Shown: positions 1-6,113 of the stretch, in pieces
How positions within the stretch are numbered: the first letter of the stretch is position 1
Layout: each line of letters starts with the position of its first letter
Assembly (NCBI GenBank): GCA_964612065.1
Contig: CAZTCD010000110.1
Coordinates: 1-11,685, forward strand
DNA: 11,685 bases
From: JAKFYM01 sp964612065
GTDB taxonomy: Bacteria > Bdellovibrionota > UBA1018 > CAIPTA01
Direction of reading: 5' to 3'
Notes under the pieces: generated by a model
The model's database searches: none
Seen by the model: only the letters and a program-made list of their open reading frames with translations
Told to the model about the DNA's origin: nothing
Made by a program: the position numbers and the translations under genes

Positions 1-1
1 C

Positions 2-217
2 GGGCAGCGCATATATGGCTCCGGCATCGTGAGCTCGCCCAACGAAGTGCTCTATTCCCTTTCCGATAAGCCCACGAAGCATCCCTTCGATATCGTGGAG
101 ATCGCCAACAAGCCCTACGACATCTGGCATATGCAGGAAGAACTCTTCGTGATCGAGAGCTTCGACCAGCTCGAGATGGAGTTTGATCGCTGGGCCAAGC
201 ACCAGGGATTGCTGTAG
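2..217 (+). CDS. phhA: Phenylalanine-4-hydroxylase-type enzyme, C-terminal fragment
   Basis: This is the last 71 codons of a gene that begins outside the window; the reading frame is open from base 2 to a TAG at 215-217. The peptide reads RIYGSGIVSSPNEVLYSLSDKP and onward, ending in an LFVIESFDQLE stretch. This follows the C-terminal part of the catalytic domain of pterin-dependent aromatic amino acid hydroxylases, where human PAH has GAGLLSSFGELQYCLSEKP and later YYVAESF. Family members use tetrahydrobiopterin, non-heme iron and O2; phenylalanine to tyrosine is the usual bacterial reaction. The two His and one Glu iron ligands lie upstream and cannot be checked. No tetramerisation tail follows, as usual for bacterial forms. 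A tyrosine or tryptophan hydroxylase is the alternative. The gene converges on the ABC permease with a gap of 9 bases between stop codons. Confidence 0.82.
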   Translation, partial: GQRIYGSGIVSSPNEVLYSLSDKPTKHPFDIVEIANKPYDIWHMQEELFVIESFDQLEMEFDRWAKHQGLL

Positions 218-226
218 GGCAAATAG

Positions 227-1900
227 TTAGAGCTTCGGCTCATCTTTCCAAATTTCGAATGCACGCCAGGCTTTATATGAATTACCAGGTCCTATCCATT
301 CTGGCTGGAAACTCTCATAATCGTTATAGAAGTTTGGATCCAGCGGTTGTCTTGAAGCGAAGTCTCTAAGGCAAATATTAATGAATTGGTATCTGGCCGG
401 ATCTTTGGCGATATCTTTCCAGGTTCGGCCGCGAAAGCTTTGGCAGTCGAAGCCAGGGAATGCTTGAGCAGGCAGCCTGTTCGGATTTGCCCGCAGCATC
501 CACGAAATGGAAGTCTGTTTTCGAAGATGAATGGAAAGAGAAATTGCGGCGTGGCGAAGATCCGAGTCCGAAATCTCGGGTGCCTTTACGGCCCGTACGA
601 TCGCAGCACGAATCTTTGCAGAAGGCGGAGCGTTCATTGCAGTGAAAAGACCAAAGCTTCGGAAGGCCGGATTTCTCGAGGAAATGGCCCGTAGGGAAAA
701 CCCCTCACTGGGGCGAAACCTGCTCCAGAGCGGTAGATCCTCTTTCCGTTTTGATTTTCCATTTAAGTTTGTGAATTTTTGTAGAAACAGGGTGGCGTCA
801 TCATCAGAGAGCCCTAGGTTATCAAAACCTCTGATGGCTTCAACTAAAGCTCCTACGTCTTCCTTTTCGCGAATTGTATCTGAGAAGGAAACTGGGAAGT
901 CGGAACCATAGAACCAGGTGCCATAAGCCGTGTGGAATTCCTTTCGAATTGCGTAGGCTTCGCTTGAAGTTATTTTCCCACCCGCCAGTTGAACTTTTCT
1001 TCTATCCGACATCAGTTTCTGCCCGAGAAGCGAATGCACATAAATGGATGCGAGCTCCCGTTTCTCGACATCCGGGTTCAATGCCTTAACCGATATGGCA
1101 ACGGAGAAATAAATCGTGAAAACCAGCGCAGGGCCGTGAATCAAGAAGTGAGAAAGTCGGCGCGCTTCTCTGGATGATAGTGCGTAGATCCTTGCCAAGA
1201 GGGTTGGATGCACGAGGCACATTGCCAAAAGAATCATCCAAGGAATCAGGTTTGGTATTTTAACAAAAAGCGCGCAAGCTGCTCCGAATAAGACAAATGT
1301 GGCGAGCCTAGGGAGGTAGGTTTTTATCGAATGACTTTTATTGCATTGAGGCATCTGAATAGATTCGGAGACTTTTGCCTGGAGGAAGGGTGAGCTTCCA
1401 AGGCCAAGTGTGCTACCAAGAATGATGAAAAAGGCCCCAATGAACGAGACAGCAACAGGCTCTTCTACTAAGATAATAGGCTTTGCGATTTTCTTGATTT
1501 CTGCGACGAGTTCACTCCAATGTAATTCTTTGGGATCAATTTGAGATATGATTCCACTTGGTTCGTACATAAAAGAATATGCTGCGAAACAAATTGCCAT
1601 GTGGGCAAGGCCCAGGCTAATTGCGATGAGTCCATATGCAAGGCTATAGGCGATTGGTCGCGATCTGGGCTCCGGCAATAGGAGTTGCCAATGGTTTCTA
1701 AAGCGAAAGCCGTTATTGCTGGACTGAGCCGCAAAGTATGCAAGGCTTATCAGATAAGATAGGCCGGCAAAAAAGCCCATTCGATCATTGGATATAGCGA
1801 ATATATGATTGATTCCGAACAGGACTATAAAACAGATCAGAAGGCTTAGTGCGAAAGCGGCAATCAACCGTTTCAAGCCCAAAATAAAGAGCGCTTTCAT
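227..1900 (-). CDS. ABC transporter permease-like membrane protein with large C-terminal extracytoplasmic domain
   Basis: A 557-residue protein I cannot assign to a named family. By eye it has about seven membrane segments near residues 11-33, 42-60, 84-108, 146-168, 199-214, 219-240 and 255-272. A soluble region of about 280 residues (275-557) follows. Positively charged loops (62-82, 172-198, 242-250) suit a cytoplasmic N-terminus, which would place the C-terminal domain outside the inner membrane. No enzyme motif is evident in that domain. The ATG at 1898-1900 overlaps the TGA of the ATPase gene (ATGA), and a strong AGGAGAG ribosome site sits 6 bases upstream. The partnership with the ATPase makes it the membrane half of an ABC-2/YtrB-type transporter; the substrate is unknown. 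Its GC content is well below that of the flanking genes, as in its partner. Confidence 0.7.
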   Translation of the reverse strand: MKALFILGLKRLIAAFALSLLICFIVLFGINHIFAISNDRMGFFAGLSYLISLAYFAAQSSNNGFRFRNHWQLLLPEPRSRPIAYSLAYGLIAISLGLAHMAICFAAYSFMYEPSGIISQIDPKELHWSELVAEIKKIAKPIILVEEPVAVSFIGAFFIILGSTLGLGSSPFLQAKVSESIQMPQCNKSHSIKTYLPRLATFVLFGAACALFVKIPNLIPWMILLAMCLVHPTLLARIYALSSREARRLSHFLIHGPALVFTIYFSVAISVKALNPDVEKRELASIYVHSLLGQKLMSDRRKVQLAGGKITSSEAYAIRKEFHTAYGTWFYGSDFPVSFSDTIREKEDVGALVEAIRGFDNLGLSDDDATLFLQKFTNLNGKSKRKEDLPLWSRFRPSEGFSLRAISSRNPAFRSFGLFTAMNAPPSAKIRAAIVRAVKAPEISDSDLRHAAISLSIHLRKQTSISWMLRANPNRLPAQAFPGFDCQSFRGRTWKDIAKDPARYQFINICLRDFASRQPLDPNFYNDYESFQPEWIGPGNSYKAWRAFEIWKDEPKL

Positions 1901-2769
1901 TTGTTTCTCTCCTCTTCTTGAGAGAGGTAGATGAAAGCTTCCAATGGCAATACCCCTTGGTTCGCGGTAGTAAAGCCGGCGGCTATGATTGCGCCTCTAT
2001 TTGTGCACTTAGAGATGTAGGTAAGATTGTCTCCTTCGCTGCCTACCAAAGAGGCGTCGAGTTTCTTTCTGAGGTCGGCATTGAGTTCTCTCTCTGTGAA
2101 GAACTTGATGAAATTCTCGCAGAAATCCGATAGCGAACCCGAGACTGCGCTGGCCTTTCCTTCCAGATAAATGATTCTGTCCGCGTAACCTTCGATTTCT
2201 CCTACGATATTGGTTGCGAGAATTGCGGTGGCCCCTTTTTTCACATCAGACGCGATATGGTCCAAGACGACCTTTCGATTGTAGGGATCCAAAACCGATG
2301 TGATTTCGTCGATAAGATAGAGCCTTGGCCTGTGGCAGGCTGCGAGCATAAAGCAAAAAAGCATACGCTGCCCGCGAGAGAGCTCTAAAAACGACCTCTT
2401 TTTATCGAGCTCGAAAACCGCCAATAGCTTTCGTTCCAGTGCAAGATCCCAATCGCCGAAGGTGCATCGGAAGATCGGCAGGATTTCTTCGAAAAGATGA
2501 GGAAAGGTGAACGTGAGAGATTCAGATACATATCCAATTGAGCCAAGAAGGGTGGCCGCATCTCTATCGGTTTCAATTCCGAGCACTCTCAGCGCGCCGC
2601 GCTGGGGATGGGCAAGGCGGGCCATCATTTTCATCAAGGTAGATTTACCTGAGCCGTTTCGGCCCACGAGTGCACAAAAAGCTCCTTGAGGAATGTCGAG
2701 GCTTAGATCCGTAAATACCGGCGTTCGCCCATATTCAAAATGCAGCTTTTCCAGCTTTACGGCTAGCAT
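1897..2769 (-). CDS. ABC transporter ATP-binding protein, YtrB/GldA-like
   Basis: A 290-residue cytoplasmic ATPase. Numbered from the ATG: Walker A GRNGSGKST at 36-44, a Q-loop position with Glu83 (GYVSES), an FGDWD motif at 104-108 resembling the YxxWD of YtrB-type ATPases, signature LSRGQ at 130-134, Walker B LYLIDE at 150-155 and D-loop SVLDP at 158-162. The H-loop position carries Asn187 (LATNIV) where His is normal, so hydrolysis may be slow or altered. About 70 residues follow the nucleotide-binding core, as in YtrB-like proteins. I chose the ATG at 2769 because a GGGGGA ribosome site at 2777-2782 lies 7 bases upstream. An in-frame TTG at 2784 overlaps that site and has none of its own. 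The gene overlaps the downstream permease gene by 4 bases, so the two are probably translationally coupled. GC content is low relative to the neighbours. Confidence 0.88.
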   Translation of the reverse strand: MLAVKLEKLHFEYGRTPVFTDLSLDIPQGAFCALVGRNGSGKSTLMKMMARLAHPQRGALRVLGIETDRDAATLLGSIGYVSESLTFTFPHLFEEILPIFRCTFGDWDLALERKLLAVFELDKKRSFLELSRGQRMLFCFMLAACHRPRLYLIDEITSVLDPYNRKVVLDHIASDVKKGATAILATNIVGEIEGYADRIIYLEGKASAVSGSLSDFCENFIKFFTERELNADLRKKLDASLVGSEGDNLTYISKCTNRGAIIAAGFTTANQGVLPLEAFIYLSQEEERNK

Positions 2770-2860
2770 GATTTTATCCCCCAATGCTCTGATCGACTAA
2801 ACGGGTGAAAAACTAGTCCAAAAAATCCCAGCAAATTCGAGATGATGGTGGCGGGGTGAT

Positions 2861-2878
2861 CATCTCCAGATGGAGATG
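2861..2878. promoter_or_regulatory. Perfect 8-bp inverted repeat upstream of the ABC operon
   Basis: CATCTCCA, a 2-base spacer (GA), then TGGAGATG form a perfect inverted repeat about 90 bases upstream of the ATPase start. YtrB-type transporters are often controlled by GntR-family repressors that bind short palindromes, so an operator is possible. No such regulator is encoded nearby. The 2-base spacer is too tight for a normal RNA hairpin loop, and no T-run follows on either strand, so a terminator is unlikely. The rest of 2770-2990 shows no convincing gene, promoter or terminator. Confidence 0.3.
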
Positions 2879-2990
2879 CTTAGAGGAGAAGCCTGCGGGA
2901 TTGGTATTCTTTTGTCTAAGAATGCACACAGGTAAATCATTTTAGGGCGAGCTCCAGGTATTCGCTTCTCTAGATCCGTACTAGTGGCCT

Positions 2991-4391
2991 TCAACTCTGC
3001 AGCGCGTAGAGCGCCTTCAGCAGTTTGCGGAAATTCCCTATCTTGTATTTCTCCGCGTAGGCCTCGAGGAAGGCCATCGTATCAGGCTCGCCCGGCTGGT
3101 GGTCGAGCACCCAGTCCACGAGATCGTGCGCCACCATCATTAACGAGGCAAGCGGATGGATGTGCACGTGGGTCAGGGCTTCCGGAAAGCCCGTGCCCAT
3201 GGGGTTTTCGTGGTGCTGGCCGATGATCTTGTCTACATCGGCGGGCACCTCCTTGAAGCCTTTCACGAGCACCGAAGCTCGTCGGCTGTGATATTTATAA
3301 TCCTCGGCCTCAGCGCTCGAAAACTCCTTCATTCGCTCACCGAGTTCTTTCAGGTCTTTCACCCGCGCGAGCTTCTGGTTGCTCAAGCCCATATCGTGCA
3401 GCAGGGCTGCCATGGTTAGCTTGCGGAAGGTCATCTCCGAATCCCACTTCATCGCGATCGATAGAGCGCAGCTCACCTCTGCGAGAAGATGGCTGTGGGC
3501 GGAGATGTATTTTTCGCGGTCGATGTCGAGATTGTTGAGGATGCTCGAGAGCGAAGGCGAGGCATACATCTCCTTCATCACGAGATCGATGCCGTTCTTC
3601 ACCAGCTTCTGCACCTCAGGCGTGAATCCCACCTGGCTCACGAGGGAATGGATGGTCTCGATCGTGGCTTGGGAAACCGCCGTTGAAACCTTTTGGGGCA
3701 AAGGAATCTGTTTTAGCAGAGCTTCCAGCGCCTCGTTCAGCTTTTCAGTGATCTTGGCTGCGTCTTCCTGGCGCACATAGAAGAAATCCACTTTCTTCTG
3801 CTGCTGGTATTTCTGCCTGTCCTCCTCACCAAACACATCGCCGGCGTGGAAGAGCTTCACGTATTTCAAGGGCGAGAGCCGGATGAAGACATCGGCTACG
3901 AGGGGGCTGGTGCGCAGCAAAAGCGGAATGCCCACGCGAAAAAAGGGAAAATGAGGGTTGGCTTCCGCCTGCGAGGAATCCTTGGCGGCAATCCCTTTTT
4001 GTTTCAGAAGGGCCGTGATACCGGGCAGAAGCTCCTGCTCGTTGAAAAGCCCGGCGAGCTGGAGGCCGTCCACCGCAGGAGCCTCTTTCTTCTGGTGATG
4101 CACCACGAGATCGAGCTTCAGGGAGTGCAGGGCCTCGAGCACTGCTGCGGCATCTTCCCGGGCGCCGTCTATTACGACCAAGGCAGGGCTCCCGTCTTTC
4201 AGGCCGGTCAATAAGTCTTTGGGGGAAGCAAAGGCGCAGATCTCGCAGTCGAAGTAGGAATCGAGAGCATATCGCAGAAGCTCCGTGATCTCGGGCTGCG
4301 AAAAGAAGAGAAAAATCTTCGGGCGCTCGGCACCCGGCACGGTGTTTACTGCATCCTGCACTATAAGAAAATGGAAACACGCCTGAGGCAA
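2991..4391 (-). CDS. Pseudo-receiver/HD-GYP-like signalling protein
   Basis: A soluble protein of up to 466 residues. Residues 24-130 resemble a response-regulator receiver fold: Asp75 (LVVIDG) sits where the phospho-acceptor would be, but the usual acidic pair after the first strand is replaced (LFFSQPE), so phosphorylation is doubtful. Residues 150-225 form a linker domain containing FIRLSPLKYVKLFHAGD and FFYVRQED. Residues 298-460 are an HD domain with HD at 332-333, His368, a His pair at 393-394 and GFP at 401-403, matching the HHExxxGxGYP block of HD-GYP cyclic-di-GMP phosphodiesterases with Phe replacing Tyr. The start is uncertain: the outermost codon is TTG (4391), while GTG codons at 4361 and 4340 also precede the receiver; none has a good ribosome site. 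A TATAGT (4360-4365, minus) could serve the GTG at 4340. Cyclic-di-GMP turnover or sensing is inferred. Confidence 0.85.
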   Translation of the reverse strand: MPQACFHFLIVQDAVNTVPGAERPKIFLFFSQPEITELLRYALDSYFDCEICAFASPKDLLTGLKDGSPALVVIDGAREDAAAVLEALHSLKLDLVVHHQKKEAPAVDGLQLAGLFNEQELLPGITALLKQKGIAAKDSSQAEANPHFPFFRVGIPLLLRTSPLVADVFIRLSPLKYVKLFHAGDVFGEEDRQKYQQQKKVDFFYVRQEDAAKITEKLNEALEALLKQIPLPQKVSTAVSQATIETIHSLVSQVGFTPEVQKLVKNGIDLVMKEMYASPSLSSILNNLDIDREKYISAHSHLLAEVSCALSIAMKWDSEMTFRKLTMAALLHDMGLSNQKLARVKDLKELGERMKEFSSAEAEDYKYHSRRASVLVKGFKEVPADVDKIIGQHHENPMGTGFPEALTHVHIHPLASLMMVAHDLVDWVLDHQPGEPDTMAFLEAYAEKYKIGNFRKLLKALYALQS

Positions 4392-4469
4392 TTAGTCTAG
4401 TGGTGGAATGCTCCGATTTGCCGGTTTCACCTCTACAACCCTGGCCTCTTCTCGGGTATTCTAACTCTC

Positions 4470-4694
4470 ATGGGAAAACAGCAGAAGGGCCAGCCGCGCG
4501 ATCGCATCATCTGCTTTTGCTACAATGTGCCGGAAAGCGTGATCGTGGAAGCCATTCGCAACGGCTGCCAGAGCCTCATGGATATACGCCGGGAGACCTA
4601 CGCGTCCACAGGCTGTGCCGGCTGCTCGGAGGAAGTGAAAAAGCTTCTGAGAAAACATGTTTCGAATGATCCCGGACAGGTTTCGAATGGCTGA
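4470..4694 (+). CDS. BFD-like [2Fe-2S]-binding protein
   Basis: A 74-residue protein with the bacterioferritin-associated ferredoxin (Fer2_BFD) cysteine pattern: Cys15-x-Cys17 (IICFCYNV), 31 residues, then Cys49-x2-Cys52 (TGCAGC). This is the usual spacing for binding a [2Fe-2S] cluster. Free-standing BFD proteins deliver electrons to bacterioferritin to release stored iron; the same domain is also found in NifU, nitrite reductases and other redox proteins. No bacterioferritin gene is adjacent, so the partner is unknown. The gene is divergent from the HD-GYP-like gene. Its 3' end overlaps the gmhB start by 8 bases (ATGGCTGA), which suggests a shared transcript and translational coupling. The upstream ribosome site is weak. 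Confidence 0.85.
   Translation: MGKQQKGQPRDRIICFCYNVPESVIVEAIRNGCQSLMDIRRETYASTGCAGCSEEVKKLLRKHVSNDPGQVSNG
4659..4689 (+). repeat. Short direct repeat at the bfd/gmhB junction
   Basis: The 10-mer GTTTCGAATG occurs at 4659-4668 and again at 4680-4689, a 21-base period (seven codons). Each copy ends in an in-frame ATG for gmhB (4666 and 4687). It may be a small tandem duplication that created extra potential start codons, or chance. Confidence 0.5.
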
Positions 4695-5259
4695 GGTTCT
4701 TCGCAAAGCTCTCTTCCTGGATCGCGATGGCACCATCAATCTCGATCCCGGCTACATCAGCCAGCCCGCAGCCGTGCAGCTCCTTCCGGGGGCGGCTTCT
4801 GCCGTTCGCCGCGCGAAAGATGCAGGCTATCTCATCGCCGTAATCAGCAACCAGAGCGGAGTGGGCCGTGGGCTGATCCAGGCCGACATTCTTCCCAAGA
4901 TCAACGCCCGCGTGAACGAGCTCCTTCAGGCCGAAGCGGGCGCGAGCGTGGACTATTTCGCCTGCTGCACTCACCATCCCGATGAGCTTTGCCGTTGCCG
5001 GAAACCTCTTCCTCGCCTGATCTACGAAGCGCAGGCCGCCCTCAATATCGATCTCGGGAAAAGTGCGATGGTGGGCGACCGCCTCACCGATATCGCCACG
5101 GGAAAAGCTGCTCCTGTGGGCGCCACCGTGCTGGTGCGCACGGGAGACGGCTGCGAGCAGGAAAAATTGCTGGAACAGAAGCCGGCCGACGAGGCTCCGG
5201 ATTTCATCGCCGAAGATATCAGTGGAGCCGTGGACTGGCTCCTCGCACATCCCATCTGA
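4687..5259 (+). CDS. gmhB: D-glycero-D-manno-heptose 1,7-bisphosphate 7-phosphatase (HAD family)
   Basis: A 190-residue cytoplasmic HAD phosphatase. Motif I is LDRDGTIN, with Asp12 as nucleophile and Asp14 as acid/base; motif II is SNQSG at 54-58; RKP follows at 105-107; motif IV is GDRLTD with Asp131 and Asp135. A zinc-binding loop Cys94-x-His96 ... Cys102-x-Cys104 is typical of GmhB and the related HisB N-domain, with a rather short loop here. GmhB removes the 7-phosphate during synthesis of the ADP-heptose used for the LPS inner core. No histidine or other LPS genes are nearby, so histidinol-phosphatase activity cannot be ruled out from sequence alone. The ATG at 4687 gives the usual N-terminus and has an ACAGG ribosome-like site 6 bases upstream; ATGs at 4657 and 4666 would add 10 or 7 residues. 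It overlaps the BFD gene by 8 bases. Confidence 0.88.
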   Translation: MAEVLRKALFLDRDGTINLDPGYISQPAAVQLLPGAASAVRRAKDAGYLIAVISNQSGVGRGLIQADILPKINARVNELLQAEAGASVDYFACCTHHPDELCRCRKPLPRLIYEAQAALNIDLGKSAMVGDRLTDIATGKAAPVGATVLVRTGDGCEQEKLLEQKPADEAPDFIAEDISGAVDWLLAHPI

Positions 5260-5371
5260 GCTCCTGAAAAACCTGCCGTATCCTTCCTGAAACACTCTCT
5301 TCTTTCCCCGGGGGAAAAGAAATTCTCCCACGTTAAACTGTTTTGACCGGTTGATCGATATAGAGGGACGG

Positions 5372-6109
5372 ATGAGGGGTTCTTTTCTATTCAGGTGGGC
5401 TATGCTATCGATTTTCATCGGTATTTTCGCTCGCCCCGCGCTTGCCGCCGATCTCTGCAATTCCCGCGACGATAAACAAGATCTTCAAGCTCTCGAAAAA
5501 TATTTTGAAGCCTCTCTAAAACGCCATGGCGAACTTCCCTTTGCCCGCCCGCTGAAAAGCCAGGCATCCGCCAAGGCAAAGGCTTTCCAGGTGCAGGATC
5601 TCACCGACAAACGAGCCGAGCTCTGCGCTGACCGCTTGCGCCTCGCCGAAGAAATCAAAAAGGCTCCTTCGCAATACGAAACCGGGGAATGCGGAGCTGC
5701 AGCCGTGGTGACTCTGCTCGATTCCTATATGCGTAAAGTGGCTGCAGCCTACGACTCCAACGCGCAAAAGCTCAATTCCTACCAGAAAGACCATCTCAAG
5801 GCGCTCAAGCTTCGCCTCTTCGAGATCGCCAAGGGCTCCACGATCGGCCTGGAAGGCGTGGCCAGCAATGGAGTGGCCATCGCGAACGCACCCAAGGAAG
5901 TGAAATACGAGTGGATCAAGAGCCAAGCCTCCATGCTGGCGAAAGAAGCTCATGTGGCCTGGGGAGCAGTGGACCCCGCCAAGAACCCTCTCGTGCAACT
6001 CAATCACATCCTCGCCCGAGAAGCCGTGCGGGCCCGCAATGAGAGAGAAAAGCAGAAGGTGGAGCTTCGCACCGACGGCAAGATGCCGTCTTACTGCAAA
6101 AAGAAATAA
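5372..6109 (+). CDS. Secreted or periplasmic helical protein of unknown function
   Basis: A 245-residue protein I do not recognise. The N-terminus is a clear Sec signal peptide: basic start (MRGSFLFR), hydrophobic core at about 9-20, and a PALA-A cleavage site near residue 25. The mature part is mostly predicted helix, rich in Ala, Lys and Glu, with four cysteines (29, 85, 107, 242) that could form two disulfides in the periplasm. There is no lipobox, no further membrane segment and no catalytic motif that I can see. The ATG at 5372 was chosen because GAGGG lies 4 bases upstream and the signal peptide begins there; an in-frame TTG at 5351 would add 7 residues. It lies 112 bases after gmhB in the same direction and converges on recO with only 4 bases between stop codons. 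Whether it shares the gmhB transcript is unclear. Confidence 0.75.
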   Translation: MRGSFLFRWAMLSIFIGIFARPALAADLCNSRDDKQDLQALEKYFEASLKRHGELPFARPLKSQASAKAKAFQVQDLTDKRAELCADRLRLAEEIKKAPSQYETGECGAAAVVTLLDSYMRKVAAAYDSNAQKLNSYQKDHLKALKLRLFEIAKGSTIGLEGVASNGVAIANAPKEVKYEWIKSQASMLAKEAHVAWGAVDPAKNPLVQLNHILAREAVRARNEREKQKVELRTDGKMPSYCKKK

Positions 6110-6113
6110 TCGA

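Noticed and set aside
230..241. GAGC-TTCG-GCTC hairpin with a UUCG-type tetraloop between phhA and the ABC permease, considered as a terminator
   Set aside because: The stem is only 4 bp, no real T-run follows on either strand, and it lies inside the last permease codons. It may be chance.
2785..2990. Search for attachment sites, small genes or a terminator beside the low-GC module
   Set aside because: No direct repeat matching the left boundary near 218-226, no start with a ribosome site, and no GC-rich hairpin with a T-run were found.
4392..4469. Search for a promoter in the divergent gap between the HD-GYP-like gene and the BFD gene
   Set aside because: A TATTCT lies 7 bases before the BFD ATG, but no matching -35 box is at the right spacing, so no promoter is claimed.
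5300..5321. Near-palindrome TTCTTTCCCC-G-GGGGAAAAGAA after gmhB, considered as a terminator or operator
   Set aside because: The arms match except for one extra base, but there is no hairpin loop of normal size and no T-run downstream on either strand. Its function cannot be assigned.
4576..5460. A 294-codon minus-strand frame opposite the BFD gene, gmhB and the secreted-protein start
   Set aside because: No recognisable domain, and it opposes three well-supported plus-strand genes; it looks like a codon-bias shadow.
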